DNA of 64,000 nt from an uncultured Prevotellaceae bacterium (lineage in GTDB: Bacteria > Bacteroidota > Bacteroidia > Bacteroidales > Bacteroidaceae). Positions 41,555-50,112 of this stretch are shown here, piece by piece. Location of the stretch: contig CACYJV010000005.1 in NCBI GenBank assembly GCA_902774815.1, positions 1-64,000 on the forward strand. Direction: 5' to 3'. The notes beneath the pieces were generated by a model that did no database searches, was not told the DNA's origin, and worked only from the letters and a program-made list of their open reading frames with translations. Both the position numbers and the translations under genes were made by a program. Positions within the stretch are counted from its first letter, which is position 1. Each line of letters begins with the position of its first letter.

Positions 41555-44500
41555 ATGGAAATACACGACATCGCGAAACTCTATGCAATGCTGCCGCAGG
41601 TCGGGGCATTGCGCCATGTACTGGAAAACAAATCGGAGAAAGACGTTTTCCTGGAAGGACTTATTGGCTCAGCCAAACCATTGTTGTTTGCTGCATTAAG
41701 CCAACGAGAAAAGAAAAAACCAAAACTCGGCAGTTTTTTGTTCATCTTGTCTGATGCCGACGAGGCAGGCTACTTCTACAACGATCTCATGCAGTTGATT
41801 ACCGACCAGCAGCAAGGCGGGGACGGTACAGAGGTATTGTTCTTCCCCTCGTCCTATCGGCGTGCAGTGAAGTTCGGCCAGCGCGACGCTGCCAACGAAA
41901 TCCTGCGCACCGAGGTGTTGGCACGCCTCAACACTCAGCACCCAACGGCCACCACCCCACTCTACATCGTCACCTATCCTGAAGCATTGGCCGAACTGGT
42001 GGTGTCGCAGAAGAATCTCGACGAACGCCTCATCCAACTCGCCACGGGACAAACCATCGACATCGTGCAGCTCGAGCAGCAGTTGCGCGACCTGGGGTTC
42101 ACTGAGACCGACTACGTCTATGAGCCTGGTCAGTTTGCCGTGCGCGGAAGCATCCTCGACATCTACAGCTTTAGCCACGAACTGCCGTTCCGCATCGATT
42201 TCTTTGGCGACGAAATCGACACCATCCGCACCTTCGACGTGCAGGATCAGCTGTCGAAGGATCGCCGCCAACAGGTTGAAATTGTGCCGGAACTATCGGC
42301 AACGGCGAATGAAAAGATACCCTTCCTGAGTTTCCTTTCCGACGATGCCATCCTCGTCGCCCACGATTTCCAGTTCGTGCACGACACCATCGGGCGCATC
42401 TACGAGGAAGGATTCTCGCATCAGGCGATGACAGAACGTATGGAAGGACTCACGGAAATGGAGCAAGCACAGCTGCAACGTGAGATGCGCCGCGAGCTGA
42501 ACCTGTCCACCGCCCTGCAGTACGAGGAGCTGTCAGACCGGTTCCGTAAGATTTGCCTTGCCCCGAACAAGGCTGGAGCCCACCCCTCGTCAGTTCCTGC
42601 CCAGGGAACCACCATCAATTTCAGTACGGCGCCACAGCCGTTGTTCCACAAGAACGTGGAACTGATGGTGCAAACCTTCAACGACTACGCTTCGCACGGC
42701 TATCGACTCTATATCCTTGCCGACAGCAAGAAGCAGCACCAGCGCCTGCAGGAGATGCTCTGCAAGGAACAACCTTCAACCACCGACGCCAAGTCTTCAT
42801 CCCTTCAACCTTCATCCCTGATAGCCGTTGACCACACGCTGCACGAAGGATTCGTCGACCACGACCTGAAGGCATGCTTCTTCACCGACCATCAGATCTT
42901 CGACCGCTTCCACAAGTTCACGCTGAAGAACGAGAAGGCACGATCGGGCAAAATGGCGCTCACCATGAAGGAGTTGCAGGAGCTGGAGTTTGGCGACTTC
43001 CTCGTTCACGTCGACTATGGCATTGGTAAGTTCGGCGGTTTGGTGCGCATTCCCATCAACAGCCCATCAGCATCGCCCAACGACCAGCAATACCAGGAGG
43101 TCATCCGCATCATCTATCAGCATAACGACAAGGTGGACGTATCCATCCACTCGCTATACAAAATCAGCAAATACCGCCGCAGCGACACAGGCGAACCACC
43201 ACGACTGAGCATCCTTGGCTCTGGAGCCTGGGAACGGCTCAAGGACCGCACGAAGAAGCGCATTAAGGACATTGCTCGCGACCTCATCCGACTCTATGCA
43301 CGACGACAGAAAGAGAAAGGCTTTGCCTACTCGCCCGACTCATACCTGCAGAACGAACTCGAGGCATCGTTCCTCTACGAGGACACGCCCGACCAGTTGA
43401 GAGCTACACAAGAGGTGAAGGCCGACATGGAGGCCCCGAAGCCGATGGACCGACTGGTGTGCGGCGACGTAGGCTTCGGCAAGACCGAAGTTGCCGTGCG
43501 TGCCGCTTTCAAGGCTGCCGCCGACTCGAAGCAGGTGGCGCTGATGGTGCCCACGACGGTCCTGGCTTTCCAGCACTATCAGACCTTCCGCGACCGACTG
43601 AAAGGCATGCCCGTGCGCGTTGAATACCTGTCGCGTGCACGTTCGGCAAAAAAGACAAAGGAGATACTGGCCGACCTGGCCGCAGGAAAGATAGACATCC
43701 TCATCGGCACCCATAAGCTCATCGGCAAGCAGGTGGTGTGGAAAGACCTGGGACTGCTCATCATCGACGAGGAACAGAAGTTTGGCGTCGCCGTAAAGGA
43801 GAAGCTTCGCCAGTTGAAGGCAAACGTCGACACGCTGACCATGTCGGCAACCCCCATCCCACGCACACTACAGTTCTCACTCATGGGTGCCCGCGACATG
43901 AGCATCATCCGTACACCGCCACCAAACCGCTACCCCATCTATACCGAGCTGGGCACCTACGGCAGCGACCTCATTGCCGATGCCATCAACTACGAAATGT
44001 CGCGCAACGGTCAGGTGTTCTTTGTCAACGACCGCATCTCGAACCTCGAAGAAATAAAACGACTCATCGAGAAGCATATTCCAGACTGCCGCGTGGTCAT
44101 CGGTCACGGCCAGATGAAGCCCGAACAGCTCGAAAAGGTTGTCATGGACTTCATCAACTACGACTATGACGTGCTGCTGTCGACGACCATCGTCGAAAAC
44201 GGTATCGACATACCTAATGCCAATACCATCATCATCAACGATGCCCATCGCTTTGGCCTCAGCGACCTGCACCAGATGCGCGGTCGCGTTGGACGTTCCA
44301 ACCGCAAGGCCTTCTGCTACCTGCTGGCACCGCCCAAAGCCGTGCTGACGCCTGAGGCACGCCGCCGATTGGAGGCTTTGGAGACCTTCTCCGAGCTTGG
44401 CAGCGGCTTTAACCTTGCCATGCAAGACCTCGACATCCGCGGTGCAGGCAATCTGTTGGGTGCCGAGCAAAGTGGCTTTATGGAAGACCTTGGCTACGAA

Positions 44501-45181
44501 ACCTACCTGAAGATCATCAAGCAGGCCATGGCAGAGCTGAGGAATGAGGAAGGCCCACTCCTGACCTCCTCGAAGAAACAGCCTACCACCAGTCCCTCTC
44601 CAAGGAAGGGGAACTTGAATACTCTCGATACTGACAGCACGACCTCCAAGGCTATTGAAACGTCCCTCCCTTGGGGAGGGGATGGAGGTGGGCTCTTTGT
44701 AGCCGACTGCACCATCGAAAGCGATTTGGCCATGTACTTCCCCGACACCTACGTGCCCGGCTCGTCGGAGCGTATGCTGCTCTATCGTGAACTGGACGCC
44801 ATCGAGGACGACCGCACGCTGCAAGCCTACCGCCAGCGTTTGGAGGATCGCTTCGGCCCCGTGCCGCACGAGGGCGAAGAGCTCATGCAAGTAGTGATGC
44901 TGCGCCGCATCGGCAAGCGTCTGGGCTGCGAGAAAATCATCATGCGCCAAGGGCTTATGATCATGCAGTTCGTGGCCAATGGCGACAGCCCCTTCTATCA
45001 GAGCGATACCTTCACCCACGTCATCAACTACGCCACTAAGCATCTACGCCGCTGCCAACTGAAGGAGGTAGCCACACGTGGCACCACCGCGACGGGGTCT
45101 CGCCGACTGATGCATGTGCGCGACGTACCTACCGTAAGCGAAGCCGTAAGGGTACTCAGAGAGATTGAAAAAGAAGAGTGA
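41555..45181 (+). CDS. mfd: Transcription-repair coupling factor
   Basis: This 1208-residue protein removes RNA polymerase stalled at DNA lesions and recruits UvrA. It shows the UvrB-like N-terminus (FTETDYVYEPGQFAVRGSILDIYSF), the RNA-polymerase-interacting CarD-like domain (FGDFLVHVDYGIGKFGGLVRI), and RecG-like translocase motifs (MDRLVCGDVGFGKTEVAVRAAF, IIDEEQKFGV, MSATPIPRTLQFSLMGARDMS, RGRVGRSNRKAFCYLL). Repeat-derived stretches interrupt two linkers, at about 42780-42820 and 44586-44692, both before or after conserved domains. Confidence 0.96.
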   Translation: MEIHDIAKLYAMLPQVGALRHVLENKSEKDVFLEGLIGSAKPLLFAALSQREKKKPKLGSFLFILSDADEAGYFYNDLMQLITDQQQGGDGTEVLFFPSSYRRAVKFGQRDAANEILRTEVLARLNTQHPTATTPLYIVTYPEALAELVVSQKNLDERLIQLATGQTIDIVQLEQQLRDLGFTETDYVYEPGQFAVRGSILDIYSFSHELPFRIDFFGDEIDTIRTFDVQDQLSKDRRQQVEIVPELSATANEKIPFLSFLSDDAILVAHDFQFVHDTIGRIYEEGFSHQAMTERMEGLTEMEQAQLQREMRRELNLSTALQYEELSDRFRKICLAPNKAGAHPSSVPAQGTTINFSTAPQPLFHKNVELMVQTFNDYASHGYRLYILADSKKQHQRLQEMLCKEQPSTTDAKSSSLQPSSLIAVDHTLHEGFVDHDLKACFFTDHQIFDRFHKFTLKNEKARSGKMALTMKELQELEFGDFLVHVDYGIGKFGGLVRIPINSPSASPNDQQYQEVIRIIYQHNDKVDVSIHSLYKISKYRRSDTGEPPRLSILGSGAWERLKDRTKKRIKDIARDLIRLYARRQKEKGFAYSPDSYLQNELEASFLYEDTPDQLRATQEVKADMEAPKPMDRLVCGDVGFGKTEVAVRAAFKAAADSKQVALMVPTTVLAFQHYQTFRDRLKGMPVRVEYLSRARSAKKTKEILADLAAGKIDILIGTHKLIGKQVVWKDLGLLIIDEEQKFGVAVKEKLRQLKANVDTLTMSATPIPRTLQFSLMGARDMSIIRTPPPNRYPIYTELGTYGSDLIADAINYEMSRNGQVFFVNDRISNLEEIKRLIEKHIPDCRVVIGHGQMKPEQLEKVVMDFINYDYDVLLSTTIVENGIDIPNANTIIINDAHRFGLSDLHQMRGRVGRSNRKAFCYLLAPPKAVLTPEARRRLEALETFSELGSGFNLAMQDLDIRGAGNLLGAEQSGFMEDLGYETYLKIIKQAMAELRNEEGPLLTSSKKQPTTSPSPRKGNLNTLDTDSTTSKAIETSLPWGGDGGGLFVADCTIESDLAMYFPDTYVPGSSERMLLYRELDAIEDDRTLQAYRQRLEDRFGPVPHEGEELMQVVMLRRIGKRLGCEKIIMRQGLMIMQFVANGDSPFYQSDTFTHVINYATKHLRRCQLKEVATRGTTATGSRRLMHVRDVPTVSEAVRVLREIEKEE
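44586..44692. repeat. GC-rich palindromic element inside mfd
   Basis: It reads AGTCCCTCTCCAAGGAAGGG then GAACTTGAATACTC, with the spacer phrase AAGGCTATTGAAACGTCCCT and the end CTTGGGGAGGGGATGGAGGT then GGG. It matches the spacer phrases of the adaptor and dnaX copies. It adds about 35 codons before the conserved C-terminal domain (DCTIESDLAMYFPDTYVP). Confidence 0.75.
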
Positions 45182-45186
45182 AGAGG

Positions 45187-45306
45187 TTTTAGTGAAGAGT
45201 ATATAGTGAAGAGTGAATAGCTTATGATTTGCTTTTGTGCCAATAGCCGCAAAAAGCGTAAGTAATCATAAGCTATTCACTCTTCACTATATACTCTTCA
45301 CTAAAA
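45187..45306. terminator. Perfect 43-bp inverted repeat between mfd and the SDR gene
   Basis: The 43 bases at 45187-45229 are exactly the reverse complement of 45264-45306; the loop is 34 bases. The arms are built of repeated AGTGAAGAGT/GTGAATAG units and start and end in TTTT/AAAA, so either strand's transcript forms a long hairpin followed by U. It lies between convergent genes and belongs to the family seen at 31395-31636. Confidence 0.88.
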
Positions 45307-45308
45307 AA

Positions 45309-46082
45309 TCAGACGCAGGTATATCCGCCGTCCACAGGCAGGGCTACGCCGTTGACATAGCTCGAAGTGGGCGAAGCCAGGAAGATGGCGGCAGCATCGA
45401 GTTCGCCCTCATTGCCATAGCGTTCTACGGGAATAGTGCCTTTTGCGTAGTCAGCAAACCACTGTGTCTCCAACGTGTCCTTTGTCAGCGGTGTCCAGAA
45501 GTAGCCCGGACAAATAGTGTTCACCGTGATGCCATACTTACCCCACTCGGCAGCGAGTCCGCGCGAGAGGTTCACCACGCCACCTTTTGCGGCATGATAG
45601 GGCGAGCACGGAGCAATCTTGTTGCCCACGAGTCCATACATGGATGCTATGTTGATGATACGACCATATTTGGCGGGAATCATGGCCTGCTTGGCCACGG
45701 CACGAGCCATCTTGAACGTTCCGAAGAGGTCGATCTGCATCTCGTTGTCGAATTGCTCGTCGGTGATGTCCTCGGCTGGTGCAACGGCACCCGTTCCGGC
45801 ATTGTTGATCAGGATGTCGATACGTCCGAAGCGCTCCATGGTCTGGCGCACCACATCGTCGACCATCTCGGTCTTCGTCACGTCGCAGCGGATGGGCAGC
45901 ACCTCAACGCAGTACTCCTCGCGCAGTTCCTTGGCTACCTCCTCGAGTTTTTCCATACGACGTGCGATAGGCACGATGTTACATCCCTGATTAGCCAATG
46001 CCTTGGCCATCTGCACACCCAGTCCGCCCGAGCAACCTGTCACGATTGCCACGTGGCCTTTCAAATCGAAATAGTTTTTCAT
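45309..46082 (-). CDS. SDR family oxidoreductase (gluconate 5-dehydrogenase-like)
   Basis: This 257-residue protein is a classical short-chain dehydrogenase: the cofactor motif TGCSGGLG (about residues 14-21), NNAG, the catalytic Ser in NIASMYGLVG, Y-H-A-A-K, and PGYFWTPL. It resembles sugar-acid dehydrogenases such as gluconate 5-dehydrogenase, but the substrate is not established. A -7 box (TACCTTTG on the minus strand, 46143-46136) lies 54 bases before the start. Confidence 0.87.
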   Translation of the reverse strand: MKNYFDLKGHVAIVTGCSGGLGVQMAKALANQGCNIVPIARRMEKLEEVAKELREEYCVEVLPIRCDVTKTEMVDDVVRQTMERFGRIDILINNAGTGAVAPAEDITDEQFDNEMQIDLFGTFKMARAVAKQAMIPAKYGRIINIASMYGLVGNKIAPCSPYHAAKGGVVNLSRGLAAEWGKYGITVNTICPGYFWTPLTKDTLETQWFADYAKGTIPVERYGNEGELDAAAIFLASPTSSYVNGVALPVDGGYTCV

Positions 46083-46244
46083 AAAAATCGTTTTAACGTT
46101 TTTGATGGTAATACATAGTATTTATTTTTGCTCGGCAAAGGTACGGAAAAAAAATGAAACATTGACAAAAAAGCAGAAGAAAAACGCTAACACACCTTCA
46201 AATAGGTTTTGGAGAAGCCTTGTACAGAAGTAGGTGTCTCGTCC

Positions 46245-46321
46245 AAAGCGTTTCCTTATCACCCGCAAAGCTATGCCTTTTTACCAACAAAGCTATGTTC
46301 TAGCGATTGTAAAGCAGTACT
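46245..46321. repeat. Second 22-bp-period array (4 units)
   Basis: AAAGC units begin at 46245, 46267, 46289 and 46311, exactly 22 bases apart; two read AAAGCTATG. The same motif and period form the 12-unit array at 36671. The remainder of the gap to 46338 and back to 46144 shows nothing else recognisable. Confidence 0.78.
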
Positions 46322-46338
46322 ATCAACGAAGTGAGGAC

Positions 46339-46395
46339 ACGACGTGTCGCGTTACTTGACCAGCAAAAAGCCAACCAAATAACGCAACACGCCGT
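46339..46395 (-). terminator. Hairpin downstream of cysE
   Basis: ACGACGTGTCGCGTTA (46339-46354) pairs with TAACGCAACACGCCGT (46380-46395) with two mismatches. It has a 25-base loop and lies about 20 bases after the cysE stop; there is no strong T run. Confidence 0.5.
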
Positions 46396-46416
46396 ATCCC
46401 CACATGACGCTGTGCA

Positions 46417-47286
46417 TCAGATGCCAGCGCCATCTATGAAGAGCGTGTGCCTGACGGGGCTCGACTGTCGGATTTGCGACTGGGGTGCCACGTCGTGCGT
46501 AATCCAGAGGTTACCGCCGATGACCGAGTGATGCCCCACACGGATGCGCCCAAGCACGGAGGTGTTGGAGTAGATGGTCACGTGATCCTCGATGATGGGA
46601 TGGCGGGGCTCGTTAAGCAGCCGTCCGTCGGCATCGTGGAGGAAGTTTCGCGCGCCCAGCGTTACGCCCTGATAGAGCATGACATGATGACCGATGATGG
46701 TGGTTGCACCGATGACGATGCCCGTACCATGGTCAATGCCAAACGAGGCTCCTATCTGTGCCGCGGGGTGAATGTCGATGCCCGTGATGGAATGAGCTCG
46801 CTCGCTGATGATGCGTGGCAGCAGGGGCAGACCGAGCTTGTGCAGGGCATGGGCGATGCGATGGTGAAGCATGGCTGTGATAGCCGGATAGCAACAGATG
46901 ACTTCCACCGATGAACTGGCGGCAGGGTCGTTCAGCGCCACGGCTTCGACATCAGAGAGCAGCAGCTGACGAATGTCGGAAAGCTGTTCGAACAGGCCTT
47001 GCACGACAACATCAGCATGGCTGGCAGCTTCCTGCTCGTCGGCTTGTGTGGTAACGAGCAGCACTTGCTGCGCCAATTGCCGCAGCTTAGCTTCAATCTC
47101 CGCCGTGGGACCTTGCATCCCAGCCCCGTCCCCCTCAACAGGGGAGGTGGACGATGATTGCCTGATGCCATAGACCATCGGGAACATGAACTCGCGGAAA
47201 AGCGTCATGAGGCTATCGATGTCGGTAGTCGTAGGAAGCACCGCCAGGCGCTCTTTCGGAGTTTGGGTATTTTGTAGTTGTGACAT
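46417..47286 (-). CDS. cysE: Serine O-acetyltransferase
   Basis: This 289-residue enzyme acetylates L-serine with acetyl-CoA, giving the substrate of CysK. The C-terminal half has the hexapeptide left-handed beta-helix (IDIHPAAQIGASFGIDHGTGIVIGATTIIGHHVMLYQGVTLG) with the catalytic His residues. An extra stretch (SSSTSPVEGDGAGMQGPTAE, about residues 39-58) is encoded by a GC-rich repeat. It lies 45 bases after cysK and is co-transcribed with it. Confidence 0.92.
   Translation of the reverse strand: MSQLQNTQTPKERLAVLPTTTDIDSLMTLFREFMFPMVYGIRQSSSTSPVEGDGAGMQGPTAEIEAKLRQLAQQVLLVTTQADEQEAASHADVVVQGLFEQLSDIRQLLLSDVEAVALNDPAASSSVEVICCYPAITAMLHHRIAHALHKLGLPLLPRIISERAHSITGIDIHPAAQIGASFGIDHGTGIVIGATTIIGHHVMLYQGVTLGARNFLHDADGRLLNEPRHPIIEDHVTIYSNTSVLGRIRVGHHSVIGGNLWITHDVAPQSQIRQSSPVRHTLFIDGAGI
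47106..47156. repeat. GC-rich repeat inside cysE
   Basis: TGGGACCTTGCATCCCAG and CCCCTCAACAGGGG hairpins, then AGGTGG. It lies in the non-conserved N-terminal part, in frame. Confidence 0.6.
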
Positions 47287-47331
47287 ATTTTAATAACTTG
47301 ACTATTTGCGGTTAGGTCAATAAATGAATGC

Positions 47332-48246
47332 CTAATCGAAAAGCCCTGTTGAGAGATAGCGCTCACCCGTGTCGGGCAGCAGGGCAACAATCGTCTTGCC
47401 TTGATTCTCAGGCTGGCGGGCCAGTCGAAGTGCAGCTGCATAGGCGGCACCTGAGGAGATGCCAACGAGCAGTCCTTCGCCTTGGGCAAGCAGACGGGCG
47501 TGAAGCTTGGCATCGTCATCGCTCACGGTCAGGATGTCGTCAACGACATCAGCAGTGTAGGTCTGCGGGACAAAACCTGCACCAATGCCCTGAATCTTGT
47601 GCTTGCCAGGCGTGCCTGTTGAAAGTACGGCCGACGAGGCCGGCTCCACAGCTACCACTTTCACGGCCGGGTTGTGCTTCTTCAGCGCGCGAGCGGTACC
47701 GCTGACGGTTCCACCTGTACCCACACCGGCTACGAAAATGTCGACGCGACCTTCGGTGTCGGCCCAGATTTCCTCTCCCGTGGTACGCTCGTGAGCGGCG
47801 GGATTGGCAGGGTTCACAAACTGGCCGAGGATAACGGACCCTGGTGTCTGCTCCTGCAGTTGTGTGGCCTTGGCAATAGCACCTTTCATGCCCTCTGCAC
47901 CAGGTGTCAAAACCAGTTCTGCCCCATAGGCACGCAGCAGGTTTCTCCGCTCCAGACTCATCGTGTCGGGCATAGTGAGCACAACACGATAGCCCTTGCT
48001 TGTGCCCACCCATGCCAGGCCTACGCCGGTGTTTCCGCTTGTGGGTTCGATGATCGTCGCGCCAGGCTTCAGCAGGCCACGCTCCTCTGCATCCTCTATC
48101 ATGGCTCGTGCGATGCGGTCCTTCACACTGCCTCCAGGATTGAAATACTCCAACTTAGCCACGATGTCGGCCAGCTGTCCTTCTTGTTGTTTCAGATTCA
48201 GGAGCGGTGTACCCCCAATCAGTTCTGTAAGACTCTTGTAAATCAT
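47332..48246 (-). CDS. cysK: Cysteine synthase A (O-acetylserine sulfhydrylase)
   Basis: This 304-residue PLP enzyme turns O-acetylserine and sulfide into cysteine. Motifs are the PLP lysine in [17 protein letters not shown], substrate loop [14 protein letters not shown], phosphate-binding [15 protein letters not shown], and [16 protein letters not shown]. It follows a Cys-rich leader peptide and a terminator, and precedes cysE. It probably shares an upstream transcript with trpB, since no promoter is evident in the 260 bases between them. Confidence 0.96.
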   Translation of the reverse strand: MIYKSLTELIGGTPLLNLKQQEGQLADIVAKLEYFNPGGSVKDRIARAMIEDAEERGLLKPGATIIEPTSGNTGVGLAWVGTSKGYRVVLTMPDTMSLERRNLLRAYGAELVLTPGAEGMKGAIAKATQLQEQTPGSVILGQFVNPANPAAHERTTGEEIWADTEGRVDIFVAGVGTGGTVSGTARALKKHNPAVKVVAVEPASSAVLSTGTPGKHKIQGIGAGFVPQTYTADVVDDILTVSDDDAKLHARLLAQGEGLLVGISSGAAYAAALRLARQPENQGKTIVALLPDTGERYLSTGLFD

Positions 48247-48288
48247 ACTATTTTTGTATTGGTTGATAATGATGTTTATTTACTAACG

Positions 48289-48326
48289 AAAAAACTCCGC
48301 CAATCAGTCTTATTTGATTAGCGGAG
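48289..48326 (-). terminator. Attenuator terminator before cysK
   Basis: On the minus strand CTCCGCTAATCA (48326-48315) pairs with TGATTGGCGGAG (48306-48295), one G-U pair excepted, followed by six T (48294-48289). It ends 42 bases before the cysK start, so read-through is needed for cysK expression. Confidence 0.9.
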
Positions 48327-48363
48327 CTTCTGTGACTTTGTAATCTCTGATGACTGAAAGCGT

Positions 48364-48456
48364 TCAGCCAGAGCAGGAGCATGCAGCACCAGCCGCTAAT
48401 CGAGTGTGATTGGCGCAACAACAACATGCTGTCTGGCGATAGTGCTGACGGTTCAT
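48364..48456 (-). CDS. Cysteine-rich leader peptide of cysK-cysE (attenuator)
   Basis: This 30-codon open frame (starts MNRQHYRQTA, then four consecutive Cys codons TGT TGT TGT TGC at 48426-48415, then two more Cys before the TGA) lies between trpB and cysK. Segments inside it can pair with the terminator arms: leader GATTAGCGG (48401-48393) is the exact complement of CCGCTAATC (48324-48316) in the terminator's 5' arm, and leader CGCCAATCA (48415-48407), just after the Cys run, pairs with GATTAGCG-type sequence. A ribosome stalled at the Cys codons would mask the latter and free GATTAGCGG to form an antiterminator. This is the classical attenuation layout; function is inferred. Confidence 0.85.
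   Translation of the reverse strand: MNRQHYRQTACCCCANHTRLAAGAACSCSG
48393..48415 (-). promoter_or_regulatory. Protector/antiterminator segments of the cys attenuator
   Basis: Segment 1 (CGCCAATCA, 48415-48407) and segment 2 (GATTAGCGG, 48401-48393) can pair with each other in a small hairpin. Segment 2 can instead pair perfectly over 9 bases with segment 3 (48324-48316), which excludes the terminator. Confidence 0.75.
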
Positions 48457-48506
48457 CTGCTTCTGTTTCTTTGATTACTGTAATCCTTCAATAAAATGAA
48501 AGCTGA

Positions 48507-49862
48507 TTATTGCGGCACGCTCTTGAGGTTCTTCTCGATGTCCTCATCGGAGATCTTGTAGTTGATGAGGTCGCCGTTGAGGTACTGCTCGTAAGCGGTC
48601 ATGTCGATGAGTCCGTGGCCGGAGAGGTTGAAAAGAATGACCTTCTCCTCGCCCGTCTGCTTGCACTTCTCGGCCTCGCGGATGGCGGCTGCGATGGCAT
48701 GACTCGACTCGGGAGCCGGGATAATGCCCTCGGTACGCGCAAAGAGCAGACCTGCCTCGAAGGTCTCCAGCTGTGGGATGTCGACACCGTGCATCAGTCC
48801 GTCCTTGATGAGCTGCGAGATGATCATGCCTGCTCCGTGGTAGCGCAGTCCGCCAGCGTGGATGTTGGCAGGCTTGAAGCCATGACCCAGCGTGTACATG
48901 GGCAGCAACGGCGTGTAACCAGCCTCGTCGCCAAAGTCGTATGCAAACTTACCGCGCGTGAGTTTCGGGCAGCTCTCGGGCTCGGCTGCAATGAACTCTG
49001 TAGTCTTTCCATCCTTCAGATTGTGGCGCATGAAGGGGAAGGCGATACCGCCAAAGTTACTACCGCCGCCGAAGCAGGCGATAACCACGTCGGGATATTC
49101 GCCAGCCATTGCCATCTGCTTCTCGGCTTCGAGTCCGATAATGCTCTGGTGGATGGCTACGTGATTCAGCACAGAGCCAAGCGTGTACTTACAGCCGGGC
49201 GTGGTGGTGGCCAGCTCAACGGCTTCAGAGATGGCCGTTCCCAGTGAGCCAGGATGACGCGGATCGCGAGTGATGATATCCTTACCGGCACGCGTCGACA
49301 TCGAGGGCGAACCTGTCACAGCGGCACCAAACGTGCGCATGATGCTCGAGCGATAGGGCTTCTGCTGCATAGAGATTTTCACCTGATAGACGGCAGCCTC
49401 AAGTCCGAACACCGAAGCTGCATAGCTCAGGGCTGCACCCCACTGGCCGGCACCCGTCTCGGTGGTGACGTTGGTGGTTCCTTCCTTCTTGGCATAGTAG
49501 CATTGAGGCAGGGCAGAGTTGATCTTGTGCGAGCCCAGCGGGTTCACCGACTCATTCTTAAAGTAGATGTGGGCAGGCGTTCCAAGTGCTTCTTCCAAAG
49601 CATAGGCACGCACCAGCGGCGTGGAGCGGTAGTACTTGTACTTCTCCTGTACCTCCTCGGGGATGGGGATGAAGTCGTGCTCCTGGTCCAACTCCTGCAC
49701 GCAGCACTCGCGTGGGAAGATATGGGCAAGGTCGTCGACTCCCAGCGGCTGTTTCGTGGCTGGATGGATGGGCGGCAGCGGCTTGTTGGGCATGTCGGCC
49801 TGAATGTTGTACCATGCTGTGGGCAGCTCATGTTCCTGAAGGATAAATTTTTTCTGTTTCAT
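48507..49862 (-). CDS. trpB: Tryptophan synthase beta chain (TrpB2-like)
   Basis: This 451-residue PLP enzyme is a long, TrpB2-type beta chain. It joins indole and L-serine to tryptophan. Motifs are the PLP lysine in NPLGSHKINSA, ETGAGQWGAALSYA, the phosphate-binding CFGGGSNFGG, and the C-terminal LSGHGLID. No trpA or other trp gene is nearby, which suggests salvage of free indole rather than de novo synthesis; this is an inference. It is preceded by its own promoter, a Trp-rich leader peptide and an attenuator. Confidence 0.93.
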   Translation of the reverse strand: MKQKKFILQEHELPTAWYNIQADMPNKPLPPIHPATKQPLGVDDLAHIFPRECCVQELDQEHDFIPIPEEVQEKYKYYRSTPLVRAYALEEALGTPAHIYFKNESVNPLGSHKINSALPQCYYAKKEGTTNVTTETGAGQWGAALSYAASVFGLEAAVYQVKISMQQKPYRSSIMRTFGAAVTGSPSMSTRAGKDIITRDPRHPGSLGTAISEAVELATTTPGCKYTLGSVLNHVAIHQSIIGLEAEKQMAMAGEYPDVVIACFGGGSNFGGIAFPFMRHNLKDGKTTEFIAAEPESCPKLTRGKFAYDFGDEAGYTPLLPMYTLGHGFKPANIHAGGLRYHGAGMIISQLIKDGLMHGVDIPQLETFEAGLLFARTEGIIPAPESSHAIAAAIREAEKCKQTGEEKVILFNLSGHGLIDMTAYEQYLNGDLINYKISDEDIEKNLKSVPQ

Positions 49863-49949
49863 AATGCTTTATTATTTGAATGTAATTGTGTTGGTTATTA
49901 CTATATCTTTATTGAATTCCGTAACTTGTTGCTTATTTCTTTAACCTCA

Positions 49950-49986
49950 AAAGAAATGGGGCCTGTCGTTGAGAACGGCAGACCCC
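49950..49986 (-). terminator. Attenuator terminator before trpB
   Basis: On the minus strand GGGGTCTGCCGTT (49986-49974) pairs with AACGACAGGCCCC (49970-49958), one mismatch and one G-U, followed by ATTTCTTTT. It ends about 90 bases before trpB. Confidence 0.82.
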
Positions 49987-50025
49987 TTGATGGATTATAT
50001 GCGATATTCCACACGGTCGAGCGAC

Positions 50026-50085
50026 TCACGACTTCTTGAATCTTGAGCTACGCCACCACCAACATGTAGAAATCATCATTGTCAT
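50026..50085 (-). CDS. trpL: Tryptophan-rich leader peptide of trpB (attenuator)
   Basis: A 19-codon open frame, MTMMISTCWWWRSSRFKKS, contains three consecutive TGG codons (50061-50053). It begins about 25 bases after the predicted transcription start. A segment around its stop codon, GTCGTGAG (50032-50025), can pair with CTCAACGAC (49973-49965) in the loop and 3' arm of the terminator, with one bulged base. A ribosome paused at the Trp codons would leave this segment free to form the antiterminator; one reaching the TGA would cover it and allow termination. Function is inferred from this layout. Confidence 0.85.
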   Translation of the reverse strand: MTMMISTCWWWRSSRFKKS

Positions 50086-50112
50086 TTTGTTACTTTTTTA
50101 ATGTTTACGTTG

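Noticed and set aside
49863-50112. T-box or tRNA-like riboswitch before trpB, suggested by GGCGTAGCTCA
   Set aside because: No T-box core motif is present; the sequence is explained by the leader peptide and attenuator hairpins.
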